From positions 1,550,001 to 1,614,000 of the forward strand of contig NC_040022.1 in the NCBI RefSeq assembly GCF_000972845.2: a stretch of 64,000 bases of DNA, given 5' to 3'. A model generated the notes under the pieces. That model saw nothing but the letters and a program-made list of their open reading frames with translations. It did not search any database and had not been told where the DNA came from. Shown here one piece after another: positions 1-17,686 of the stretch. The stretch's first letter is position 1. Every line of letters begins with the position of its first letter. Position numbers and translations under genes: made by a program. Origin of the DNA: Larimichthys crocea (lineage: Eukaryota > Chordata > Actinopteri > Sciaenidae).

Positions 1-720
1 GGAGCAGAAATGTTTGTTTCCAAGTCAGTTTTGTCCACAAAGTCAAATTAAAATAAATTAAAACTATATTATTCAGCAAAAATGGCTGATGTGAAGAGCT
101 TTGCTGCACTCATTACGCAGGCATTTATAAACTTTGCTTGTAAAACTGTGCAAAGGAGGGATAACAGAAAGCTACCGGCACAGATCAAACAACCAAGTGT
201 GTTCTGTCTGAGTCTGCTGCAGCTCTCGCAACTGAAGTTGTTCCTGCCCACTGCCTTAAAACTCCACAATGACTCTGCATTCTCTCTCTGCACAGAGGAG
301 GGTGGCAGTTATTATACAGAGTTATGTTTATTTATTTTTTTATATACAGACACAGCTCTATGTTCTACCTTCTCTTAGACTTTTCTTGTTATTTATACTG
401 CAGTCACTTTAAACTTCCTAGCTTATGCCTGTTTGTGTTGTAACAAATGTAACTTGTGGATCAATAAAACTTGCTCGCCGACTGAAGACTGAACTAGCGA
501 GGCAGTTTTGTGTTTATTTGTGCAGTATTTATTAATTTAGGGAAACTCTATTATCTCTAGAAAGCTTTAACATTAGTCGACTGGGTCTAGACATCGCCTC
601 TGTTGTTAGGTCGTTACTAAGGCTCAGACTAATTGCTGGAGTAGTAAACCGACTTCGTCACTGACGGTAAAGCACACCCTCTCATGTGATATTGACCAAG
701 TGTACTGTTTCATATAGAAC
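1..720 (+). other. Unassigned left edge, possibly a LINE or 3' UTR tail
   Basis: No coding exon could be supported here on either strand. The plus strand around 300-480 is T-rich and ends in an AATAAA at 463-468, as a 3' UTR or an old retroelement tail would. A 98-codon open frame at 82-378 has no recognisable domain. The next exon of the minus-strand GTPase at 946-2128 should lie to the left, but I found no sequence here that continues its frame convincingly. Confidence 0.3.
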
Positions 721-945
721 ATCACTTTAGTTTGCCAGTTGTTGAGCAGTTTGATCTTGAGTGGACAGACTTGCCCTCTGACTGAAAAGAAAATAATTAA
801 TATGAAGTTTTACATATACAGACACACACGTGGAGTGATGGGCAGCAACATAGCGACACCCTGGGAGCAGTGAGGGGTTCGGTATCTTGCTCAAGAGATG
901 AACCAGCCTCTCAGTCCCTACAGACGGGGACAAAAATCTGTTTAC

Positions 946-2128
946 CAGTTGATGAAGGAGCTTTTCCCGGCTGAGTGGTTGCCCATCAGCAGCACAGTGA
1001 TCTTCTTCCTGGGCGGCAGCAACGTCACACCAACAGATTCGGCTACAGAGATCAGTCCTGAACAAAACAGATGACACAGTTTAACAATCACTGACGATTA
1101 GTTTAACTCAACTTTATTTATTTATATAGCACCTTTCATACAGAATTGTAGCCCAAAGCGCTTCACAGAGTAAAAACAGCATAATTTAAGAAGATAAGAC
1201 CTGTACAGTGAATAAGCACCTGATATAAAAGTAACAGGGAGTGATCAGGACCTAAAAACTCAGCAGTGAACGGCGAGGCACATTAGATAAAAGCCAGGCT
1301 AAAGAGGTATGTCTTAAGTTGTGCAGTCCCTCAGATCCATAGGGAGGCTGTTTCAGAGATGGGGGCCGCAGTGGCTAAAAGCAGCCTCACAAAACTTCTT
1401 TGTGGAGGTTCTGGGGACGACCAGGAGTCCAGATGCCGAGGATCTGAGGGACCTGCTTGGTACATAGCGTGTCACAAAGGTCAGGCCATTCAGTGATTTA
1501 AAAACCAATAATATCAAGTCTAAAACTAACTATGTGGGTTATATGTGCCCTTTGTCAGAGTTTACAGGCTGCATTGGTCTGAAGGAGTAACATGAAGGAT
1601 GGTGGCACCTGTTGGACCCAGGACAGACTTACAGCCTGTGTGAGCAGTGTTAAAGAGGAGACACATATTATAATATAATATGATAATATAATATTATTTA
1701 TCATCATTTTTTTAAATTCATGTAACATTTATGGGCACCCAGAGTTCATAGACTCTGTGTCTCATGAGCTAACCAACTTATAACCAAAACGTCTGATGTG
1801 TGCGCTGACTCATCATTAATTCATTAATTGACTTAATTAGTCACAGCTGAGCTAATTGAACTAGCGTCCACGTCAGTTAGCTCAGTTAGCATCAAAGCTA
1901 ACGCGTCTTAACTAGCCTGGTTAGCAAACAGCTCGCTGTCTGATTATTACAAGACAGGTGAGTGTTTCCGTGATCTGTGGCCAGGTTTGGGTTTGAGTCA
2001 GCCAACTCACCGCTGTCGGGATCCGTGTACAGCTGATGACAATCCCGCAAGATGCGCTCATCGCAGGACACGCCGCCGGTGATCGAGTCTGCGTTTGCGG
2101 CACTGCGGCTCTTGATTTTCCCCGACAT
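946..2128 (-). CDS. Dynamin-like P-loop GTPase, first two coding exons (partial)
   Basis: Two minus-strand exons join in frame: 2128-2011 (starting ATG, ending at a GTGAGT donor) and 1057-946 (after a TTTTGTTCAG acceptor, ending at a GTAAAC donor). The joined product has about 77 residues. A serine-rich start is followed by a basic stretch, a hydrophobic strand, and a perfect Walker A/G1 loop, GNHSAGKSS (about residues 65-73), then FIN. That loop with its hydrophobic strand is typical of dynamin/EHD-like large GTPases, but G2-G4 motifs are not in the window, so the exact family is open. A possible further exon at 779-727 fits the phase but ends at once in a stop and has no GTPase motifs, so I do not include it. 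The start lies 190 bp downstream of an ACTAYRNNNCCCR promoter motif. Confidence 0.6.
1107..1560 (-). repeat. Teleost LINE/SINE-type 3' tail, reversed
   Basis: The block begins with a tract reading TTTATTTATTTATATAGCAC followed by CTTTCATACAGAATTG and AAAGCGCTTCACAGAG. This is the reverse complement of the widespread fish retroelement end that finishes with GCTATATAAATAAA. It sits in intron 1 of the GTPase gene. The right boundary is approximate, and the family is named from memory. Confidence 0.5.
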
Positions 2129-2317
2129 GTTTAAACCAGCGATGATATGTTTTCTAAAAAAAATAACTTAAGGAGAGACTCGCCCGAGCAGCTAAACTCT
2201 GACTGACCTCGCAGTGAGCGAACAAAAGCCGGTTTGCCTCGTTTGAATCAACCCGGTCCGTTCAAACGTCCCTCAGCCACGTCGTCAGCCACAGCGGCTT
2301 TCTGTCGCAAAGGCTCA

Positions 2318-2330
2318 TGGGTAGTGTAGT
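2318..2330 (-). promoter_or_regulatory. ACTAYRNNNCCCR (ZNF143/THAP11-type) promoter motif
   Basis: On the minus strand the sequence reads ACTACACTACCCA, an exact match to the ACTAYRNNNCCCR motif found in many vertebrate housekeeping promoters and bound by ZNF143/THAP11. It lies about 190 bp upstream of the GTPase start codon, within a CpG-containing stretch (about 2000-2335), so it probably marks the core promoter of that gene. Confidence 0.5.
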
Positions 2331-2424
2331 TGTTCCGTCAAAGGCCTTGCGTTGCACACACGTGGGCCTACATGACACATGACAGGCTTTATTCTTCAGA
2401 CTTCAACTTACCCCAGCAACTAAC

Positions 2425-2700
2425 ACATATAAATCAAATCAAATCAGATTTTATTTGTATAGCCCAAAGTCACAAAGTACATTTGCCTTGCACAGCTTTA
2501 CAATCTGTACAGGGAGTGACACCCTCTGTCCGGCTTAGACCCTCGGTTCGAGTGAGGAAAAACTTGCCCACAAAACAGGGAAAAAAGGTGGAAGAAACCT
2601 CAGGAAGAGCCACAGAGGAGGGATCCCTGTGCAATAGATGTCATGTGTACAGAACAAATCAACACAAACATATTGTACAATTACAATGAATGATAAAATG
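2425..2700 (-). repeat. Common teleost interspersed repeat with AAATC-repeat tail
   Basis: A short AAATC repeat is followed by ATTTTATTTGTATAGCCCA, then the tracts GTGACACCCTCTGTCC, GTGAGGAAAAACTTGCC, GGTGGAAGAAACCTCAGG and GCAATAGATGTCATGTGTAC. I recognise this series as a high-copy fish repeat (a LINE/SINE 3' region, here reversed). Open frames in this block are incidental. Confidence 0.6.
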
Positions 2701-3093
2701 ACAATGAATTACAATGAATGATAAAATGATTACAGTAGCAGTGGAACCTGTGATAGAGATAGAGAGACCCAGATGCACAGCAGCAGCAAATCATTAACTA
2801 ACCACAAACTGTAATAGAGATATGGTAACAATAATGACAGTAGTAATATGTGAAGTGGACGTCATGCAGGACCACAGCAGAAGCCACGATCCACGAGAAC
2901 CTGCTGGATGATAAAGCACAGAAACCCCAGGGAAGAAGTTTAGTTATATATATTTAAAAAAAGACATATAAATATGTATAAATACAGAAGCTGATTGTTT
3001 ATTTAATGACGTCTAGGGCATTAAAAGCACACAAGCACGTCTGTTCATAGCTTTTGTACAATAACAACTGAAAATAAAAAAAAGTTTGTGTAA

Positions 3094-3525
3094 CAGTCAC
3101 TGACAGTATAAAGAATGGACGGTGTACCTGTGATGTCACCCGTAGGTCTCTAAATGTGGCAAAGATGTGGATCATTGGCTGAATGACGCCTGGGTGCTCA
3201 TACAAGCCACCTGTAATGGCACCCACCTGTCAATCAAAGCTTCCGTGCTGGTAATTCTGCAACTTTAAGCCTTAATATAATTTGAACAGGTAAGTTATAT
3301 AATAATTCGCCGTCAGTACAGTTGTCATGAACGGGGAAAGTAGCTATAGAGACCAAAAGTGTTTTTTGTACCAGGCTGTAAACATGTTTATTTCTGCTGT
3401 GAAGTTGGACATTTCAACATATCGATTTATGGAGACTGACTCACTTCTGTAGCCAGCCTCAAGTGGACGTTTGAGGAACTGCAGTTTTTGGCATTCATTT
3501 CACTTCACAGTCACACAGGTTGTGA
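3094..3525 (+). mobile_element. Family A non-autonomous element, copy 1
   Basis: It begins CACTGACAGTATAAAGAATGG and runs through the markers CTTTAAGCCTTAATATAATTT, CAGTACAGTTGTCATGAA, AGCTATAGAGACCAAAA, GTACCAGGCTGTAAACATG and GCCTCAAGTGGACGTTTGAG. The same ordered markers recur in at least six other places in this window, on both strands (near 21995, 24610, 26762, 32973, 46608 and 62310). No coding capacity is evident. It is the most complete copy here. Confidence 0.7.
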
Positions 3526-3609
3526 GGAAGTGTTTATAGACTGGTTGAACAGCACGGTTAGCAGGAAGATCTCAGGTGTACTAATGATAGCTGCATTCCA
3601 CTTATGGGA

Positions 3610-3897
3610 GGTTCTGCTATTGTGTGTGTGCCTCCATCACTGTAACTAGGACACTTAATGGACCTGTGCCATCGCTATTGCTGTTACATCCACCTGTGTT
3701 TTTCTGGCTTTGACAAGTCAGAATGGATGCTGTGCAAAGTTACTTTTATTTTACGATTATTATTTATTCAGTTTTCTATTCTTTATCAGTATATTTTACT
3801 TGAACAAATTGTAGGAGCTCACATAGCAAAAAATACATTTCACTATGATTGTACCTGTATTTTTATGTGTGACAATTAAACTGAACTTGAACTTGAA
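3610..3897 (+). mobile_element. 3' end of a LINE (Rex1/CR1-like) with GAACTT-repeat tail
   Basis: The segment contains TACATTTCACTATGATTG, TACCTGTATTTTTATGTGTG and ACAATTAAACTG, then ends in a short tandem AACTTG repeat. This matches the 3' end of a common fish LINE whose tail is a short GAACTT repeat. A 73-codon open frame at 3658-3879 is inside it and is not a gene. Confidence 0.5.
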
Positions 3898-5718
3898 TTA
3901 TGTCTGCAGGAATTGTGTTGGCAGCCATTTAAGTAAACATAGGAAGAGCTGTGTCTGCAGATTAAATCTGGATTAATGCTGTTAGTTAGTGAGAACATCT
4001 TTTCTTTTGACCAAACTGGACTTTCTACAAACTATTTGACCTGTTTAAATACAGTAAATGTTCTCGGCTTTCAAGTACTATCTGGCAGCTCCTAACCTGA
4101 GATGTTCTTACATGTCACATACAGTATATCTGCAGTAATACAGCAGCATAGCTTGCTATAACTCTCTGAGGTTCAAGGCACTTTGAAAAAAAAATCATTA
4201 CACTCAATGTAGTCAATGATTACAAATGTGACCACCCACTCAAGAAGTAGCCTTTAGATGTAAGTGTTTGGGCCTGCATGAGGGGTCCCAGTACACAGCA
4301 CAGACAACACACAATTTAACAATACAAGACAAACACAGTGAACAAAATTATAGGTATAGGGAGTTTTTATTTCTCCATGACGTGTTCCTCTTTATGATAT
4401 AATTTGTTAAAAACATCAATGTAGATCTCTTAAAATCAGACAAAAATCATGTTTTATAGTTCATATTGCATGACGGTCTATAGGTTTGCATAAACATTTG
4501 AGCATTACTGTTTTCAATGTGTAAGCTCAGACGTGAAGAGTTAAGATGGCACATACAGGTGCACGATGTTTTACAGTTTAGAGCGAGTTAAATTAACAAC
4601 AAAGAACACAAGACCACTTTTAGTTCACTTTAGGCAGAAAAAAATAAAACTTTAAGGGAAAGGTTGGAGGATTTTGTGACTGACAGGTTGCTAGTTTGAG
4701 TAAAATTCAGTGCTCCTGCTGTAAAGTTTAGTTTGTTACTTTGATAGGCATATTAAGCGGCCTGTAAGAGTCCAGCGGCTGAACGTGGATCAGCATTGAC
4801 TGTATTGTAGTGAGGTAGAAATGGTAGCAACTCCACACACACTCAGCTGCTGGTAATATCACCTTTATCCAATTGAATATGGCAAATGTTGCGGCCTGAG
4901 CTGCCATAACAGTAAATGAAAAGAGCTTATAGGATTTGTGAGACATAATACAGTCATGTTTTCAGTCTTACCACTTTCACAGAGTGGTGAGTGGAAATAG
5001 CATACAGAATATTCATATTACATCTTGTGAACCAGGTGTTGGTGTTTGCATCATGAACAGATATGAGCTATTTAATGCCTCATCGCGTACTGATCGGTTT
5101 CCGTAAAGGCGAGCTGTTTTGTGTGAAATAACCTTTGCTTCCCACTGTCTGTTCCCACTTGTAAACATGTTTGTCCTCCATCTTCGGCCTGTCTGAGCTC
5201 AGCTTCATCGCGTCTTTAAATTCTATTCACATGTAAAGATCAAAGTGAGTCTACACTTTTTAATTTTGATTGCGCCCCCCCTTTTATCACACTTAAATTA
5301 ATGTAGTACGTGTTATGTTCGCTGCAGCTCATTGTGTTTGTTCCTCCACGATCACGCTGTGTTAATGCAATCCTTGTTAACAGTGAATAAATTAGCATAA
5401 TTACAGATACAATGTGGCGTGGCACTCAGTAGCGTCTCGCGTTTTACAGTCTCACGTTTTACAGTCTCACGTTAGCGTCTTCTGCAAAGCAGCAAGTCAC
5501 AAGCTGCAGCCAAGCTTTCAACATGCTAGTTTCATTCATTTCATAAGTTCTTGTAGCCTAAACCTGCATTGTCATAACTATGATTGCTTAATTAAATAAG
5601 TGCGAGATGATTCACATATTTAAGGTGTCATGCGTTCTAAAATCATACGCGCTCTCTGCACAGAGAGGCTTGTTTGTACCCTTCTTTGTTACGTCAGAAT
5701 AGAGTCTCTCGTCCTTGG
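3898..5718. other. Intergenic and nudt9 3'-side sequence, nothing recognised
   Basis: No coding exon, RNA gene or clear transposon is visible. A 15-bp unit (GTTTTACAGTCTCAC) is duplicated at about 5439-5470. The nudt9 3' UTR must occupy the right part, on the minus strand; one possible poly(A) signal is minus-strand ATTAAA at 5258-5263. Confidence 0.4.
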
Positions 5719-8491
5719 TTACCAGTGGGCCTTCCTCTCTTTGGCAACCTCCTCTAGGAAATGGGAATGACTCGCATAGAGCGGGAAGGACGAGTCAACA
5801 TCGACCCACTTGACTTGTCCCGCATCATCTCCAGCTTGAAGTGGCAGCTCGCTTACACTGTTGCCTGCAGTAAAAACAAAAATAAATCAGTGCACTAAAA
5901 AACTCAGAGATCTGACGTCTGAAGAACTATAAACAAAGAAAAACCTGATTCATCGTGGAAGTTGACAGCGACTGTCTCCATCCAAGCGTTGTCAGTGTTT
6001 CTAGGATCATCCACGTAGCCTTTAAAGACCTAAAGGAGAACAAAGATACTTTGTTTGTCACAGTCGTTGACTAAAATGTGACGGTAAGTGAGAGGGAGTC
6101 AGCTGCTGACCTGAAGGCCTGATGATTTAAAGAGTTTGGTGATGCGTTCATGGGTTTTCGCTCTCTCCGTTGCCGGGGCATCCAACGAATTCAACGCCTC
6201 TTCCGAGAACTCCCGCTGCAACGTGAGCGAGACCTGCTCCCCTGCATCTACCATGCCCTACAAAACAAACACATACAAACAAACAAGTGAGTCGCAGAAA
6301 CACATCTGAGTGTTGATTTTGGATTAACAGAGACACATGCAAAAGCCACTAACCCCAGGAATGGCCCATTCCCCACAGTCTTTCCTCTTGATGGACACAA
6401 ACTGCAGGATAGGCCGTTTGGAGACTGCGTGATTCATCTTTGCTCCTTTGGCATCTACTTTCCATCTGCCAGGCAGTGACACACATCAGGCCATCAATTA
6501 AAATGAGGTTAGAAAGAATCTGGATAATGCAGACATGGAAATAAAAAGTTACCTGGTGACAATCGGATCTGCTGCGTGATTGGGTCCCCATCGTCCCAGC
6601 AAACCTCTACCAGTCACTCCTGTGCGTCCAAGTGGATTTCTAAATGAGAAAAAAGTAAAATTGCAAAGGTGTTATTTAAAGCATGTTTGAGTTAAAGTCA
6701 AAATAAACATAAATAAATACTCATACAAACACAAAACACAAGCACAAGGAGAGTTGTAGACCTACCTATTAAAGACTTTTAGAACAAGCACTCACAGCAT
6801 TGGTCTGACCAGTCATCCTGGCGTGTTTAACATTTAATAAAATAACTCCCGGTAATGCAAAAGGATTCCTTGATAATTATCTGCCCTGATGCAGCTCTGT
6901 GAAGCTGCTGCTGTATGTCAAAGTGACATTATCAAAGTGTTAGATTAGATAAGCTTGCTATCACTCTCTTTTTGAGTCCACTTTCTACCCATAAAGGCTT
7001 TAAAATGACTAAATACAGATGTGAACTATCTGTTTTTGAACAAAACTATCCATTGATTTTCTGTAACTGTGTAGCCTCATCAGGATCACAGGGAGGCTTA
7101 GAGGAGGAGGGGCCGAGTTCATCACAGGGCTAATTTGCATTAAGACCTGAAATTGTCAAGCAAACATTAATACAGGAGGCAGGAAGGGCACATATTTGGC
7201 ATGTCACAAGACCAAGGCCTAGACATTAGGTGGCTGGTAGATGTTTCTAGTCACCTAATTAGTGAGTCTGCACTGTCCCCAGTGTGTATTGCGTTGATCA
7301 AGGAATCAACCCAAGAGGGGCTAAAGCCTTCCCCTAGATATTACTTGATTCAGTAAGTTTAGACTCTGTTAAATGTGTATTTTTTTCATCACCGTCCACT
7401 GTCATCTAAATGTTTGGGAACCCTTTGTAGGAGCTCAATTACTTACAGTGGCTTTCCATTTTCGATTTTGTAGCTGCCCTCAAAGCTTGTTCTGTCCACA
7501 CAGCCATCCACAGCGTTGAACTGTGGATGGAAAGAGCTGCAAAACAAGAAGAAGTCATAAAAACTGGCTCATCTTAGAAAACAAAGTGCATGTATAGCAG
7601 TCTCGCAACAGGCAAGATTATTTTGGACGATATAGGTTGATTGATCAGGTATCACTCACCCAATATCAGGATCTGCCCACTCTGGCATCTTTAGTACAGC
7701 CGGGTTGGTGTGGCTGACTGGATTATATTGCAGCCAGTTTTGACTCCAGTCCACCTTATCGTCAGGCACCGGGAAGCGCTCGACTTTAGACCCTGGATAC
7801 TGGGGGCATCTGGACTTGGTATGAGGCGCGGCTGAGGATGGCATCGTCCCGTAGAGGTTACACCAACTGGTACTGACTGGTCTAGCGGTTTGACTGGTTG
7901 CAAAAGAATGGGACTTTGAGCAAGAGATAGCAGGTCTGCAAGGGAGGAAATGTGAGACATAAGAAATCCAGTAAGCAAGTGTTGCTCTGTCTTCCCTGCA
8001 AAACCTGGCGCCATCCCATATGCACTTATTGCCCTCCTCACTACTCAGAAAATGTAAAAATATGTGTGATATATATAATGTAATAAGTGATTACAACATA
8101 AATCATACACTGATAACATACATAATCAGGAGAAAAACACACAGTGTCAGTAGAGCTAGAGCTACTTTTATGCAACAAAACACATCTGCTGACTAAATTA
8201 TAATATTTACTTCACAAAACTCATTTAAATGACATAAATAAACACACTTATATCAAAAACAGCTCTGCTGTTAATACCTGTGATTAATAACTTACCTACT
8301 AAAGCACTTAACTATGCCTACTGTGGATTACAGTGTGAACATGAAGCGAAACTGTCCTGTAATGTAAAAATAAACAAGCGCTGCTGTCCGTACCTGACTC
8401 CGGCGGTGCAGACGGTGCGCGGGAGTCCGAGGAGAGTGAGCGCTAGACGGAGTCGTCCTATCCAGAGTGGTCGGAGGACTAAATGTTGCAT
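5719..8491 (-). CDS. nudt9: ADP-ribose pyrophosphatase, mitochondrial (NUDT9)
   Basis: Hydrolyses ADP-ribose to AMP and ribose 5-phosphate; the family's main product is mitochondrial. Eight minus-strand exons: 8491-8394, 7935-7660, 7536-7447, 6639-6553, 6465-6354, 6257-6111, 6029-5945 and 5864-5719 (TAA). All phases agree, giving 346 residues against 350 in human. The first about 50 residues are rich in Arg, Ser and Leu without acidic residues, as in a mitochondrial presequence. Landmarks follow the family in order: [48 protein letters not shown], then the Nudix box [20 protein letters not shown] with an intact REF-x-EE metal site, and [16 protein letters not shown]. It is therefore probably active, unlike the RIL variant in human TRPM2. 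Two upstream in-frame ATGs extend the frame to 8617; I chose 8491 for its length match. It is divergent with mapk3. Confidence 0.93.
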
Positions 8492-8617
8492 AACCCTGAG
8501 ACATGAAAAAATCAATCGGCAATACTCGAAGCACAGAAACATGCAGTAACCAGGAAGTACACCGCCCTGACGCGGTGAGGTGGCAGAGAGGGGCGTGGCT
8601 TTCGCACTGGTTTCCAT

Positions 8618-9313
8618 GGTGATAAGATTTCAGTATTTGTCGGTGATTTTTTATTTTTTTTTATCGAAAATAATCACTAATAGTGTCAGATTTTGAAGTT
8701 GATATAATATATTTTTTATATATATGACTTCTAGCGTCAAAATCCGACATTATTGTTGTTGTTTTTTTTGCGCGTGTATGGCTTTAATCTGGGATTTGTA
8801 GTCTTTGTAGTCTTAACACGACGCTAATGTCGTGACAAAATGTCGATTAAATCACAAAGTGTGTTGCTCTTGTCACAACAGGCAGCGTGCAACATATTTC
8901 GGCACGCCCACTCGCGGCTGCTGCGTGTTTATTTTGCGGGTCCGTCGCGCTCGTTTCGCTGTGAAAACGCAGCCGAATGGGCGGCGCCTGCGAGGGAACA
9001 GACGCGACTCCGCCCATGCAAATCCGCCCCTGTGAGGCATATCCAACGCACCTGTGTTAAACCGTAGTTTTGGGCACGCGCTTTTACGCTCGGCGCTGAG
9101 AGGACCAAATCCGCTCCGCGCGCACGAAATCCATTTACTCCTCAGTAGTAGCGCGAGGGCCCCGGTCTGATCTCATCCGAACTCCGTCGATCCGGTCGGT
9201 TACAGCCTGTTTTTTTTGTTTGGACAAACGGTTGAACCGTGCTGAGAGCGGCGGCGGCGGCGGATCCGACACCACACACGGACAGCAGCAGCAGGAGCCG
9301 TTTGGGAGGAAGA
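8618..9313. promoter_or_regulatory. Shared divergent promoter region of nudt9 and mapk3
   Basis: The start codons of nudt9 (minus) and mapk3 (plus) are about 820 bp apart. The right half (about 8830-9313) is rich in CpG, as in a CpG-island promoter, and holds the mapk3 5' UTR. On the nudt9 side, the minus strand reads ACTACAAATCCCA at 8802-8790, an exact ACTAYRNNNCCCR motif. On the mapk3 side, an octamer ATGCAAAT (9016-9023) is flanked on both sides by CCGCCC GC boxes (9010-9015 and 9024-9029). Transcription starts were not determined. Confidence 0.6.
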
Positions 9314-16036
<6,723 letters not shown>

Positions 16037-16917
16037 GACACAAAGGTACATGAGAAGACCATTACCTCACACCCAAACACATGTCTGTACAGGCTGTGGG
16101 AACAAATGTTCACTATGGAGGACGATAAATGATCGATCTATTAAACACACACAGTCAGTGCAGGGCTCTGTTAGCATAGGTTGCCTTACCTGACACATAT
16201 TAGTTAGTTTACAGTGTCGTCATTAGCCGATCACTTCAGCCATCGAAAGGGAAGTTAAAAGAACCAGAAGTATTTGTTCATCAGAAAATAACCTTTAAAA
16301 CCACAACACCAGTCGAAAATCAACCACTTCTAAGTATCAATCTGTGTCATAAAGCTGCGTTTAAAGCTGTTTCATCCTATGCATTATTTGTCTCTATTTA
16401 AACTACAAGAGCTCTGAATGAAGCTTGTGTTGATTTGCGGCCACTAGATGTCAGTGGAGGAGAAACAGAGCAGAACCTCAAACTTCAACTTACACCAGCC
16501 AGTTAATAATAAGAGATACGTGGCTCGTGCTGTGTGGAGAAATGTGGAAATACTTGTGGTTTCTGTGTTTTAATCAGACAAAAGCCACATGTGAGCTTAA
16601 TGTGTTAGTAAAAAATACAATTACTCTAGTCATTCAATTATTCCACAAGACTAAAACTGAATCAAAGGGTGATAAAAGTTGCACAGCAGGTTTTCTTAAC
16701 TCAACACAGTGACCTTTTATTATCAACTACAGATTGATATTGTCCTGTAAATAAACTTAATGTCCTGCTGCTGTCAGCATTCATAATATTCAACAATATC
16801 AAGTGAAGGAACTGGTGAAATTTGACCTTTATTCCTGTTCACTTCATGAACACACTCACACTCTGCAGGGGAAGCTCCGAAACATGAAAATGTTTCAAAT
16901 ATGATGTTCTGCACAGT

Positions 16918-17396
16918 TAGGGCGCATTCAGACACGTTCAGACGCAGAGGCGTAAACGCAGGTTTTTCTGTTTTGCACCAAAAAAATGCAGTGACCTGTG
17001 GCAGAGAAGTTGAGCCAGATCCAACTTTTGGAAAAAGGCAGCCTGACGTCACGCTGCAACACTTGGATTGGGTAAACCATCCACAGCCAGCCTGAAATGT
17101 GTCTTAAATTGAGGCTATCCAGGTGGATTCATGATATGATACCTTATTTCATGTACTCGGCTTCTAAATTTGAGTCTGAGTTGCAATTTACGGTGCAAAA
17201 TAGAGAATAATAATTTAGTCATTATCCGATGGGTTGAGAGACAGATTCAGCGAATGAGGGTGAGGGAGCACCGGCATCAATAAAGCCGGTTAATCAGCGA
17301 AAAGAAAAAGTTATTTCCTGATTGTTTCACAGCGGTTACGTTTAGCACAAATAGACACACGCTGCACAGTGCCTGATCCTGTCTGAATGCACCCTT
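16918..17396. mobile_element. Family B non-autonomous DNA element, copy 1
   Basis: The ends are inverted: the left reads GGGCGCATTCAGACACG and the right end, reversed, AAGGGTGCATTCAGACAGGA. No coding capacity. It is about 480 bp long and lies between the mapk3 stop codon and the probable 3' UTR exon. A second copy is at 55121-55619. The superfamily is unassigned (perhaps hAT-like from the end type, not proven). Confidence 0.65.
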
Positions 17397-17686
17397 ATAT
17401 CCACAAATGTGTTTGTTTAATCAGCTTCCAGTCTTTAAACGTGAAAGTGAAACAAGTGAAAGTTATTATCTTAACTATCTGCTGTTCATGTTAGATTTAG
17501 CAGAGAAACTTGTTGGTAGAAACACGTTTGGCTGCAGTTCTTCAGTGTACTGTCTGACATTTCAGCTTTCAACTCTGCTTTAGCAAATGTTGAGTCAGAT
17601 CTTTATCTGACAGGAAGTAATCAAAGTTTTTCAAAATGCATTTTTTTTTCTCTTCTTCCTCTCTCTTATTTATTTTTGTATTTTAG

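Noticed and set aside
82..378. A 98-codon plus-strand frame near the left edge
   Set aside because: No recognisable domain, no splice context, and it runs into T-rich tail-like DNA.
727..779. A possible third exon of the GTPase gene
   Set aside because: It has an acceptor and fits the phase but yields only 17 residues before a stop, with none of the expected GTPase sequence after the P-loop.
2520..2560. A GGTTCGA-like tRNA T-arm
   Set aside because: It belongs to a common fish repeat; no acceptor stem or other arms could be found around it.
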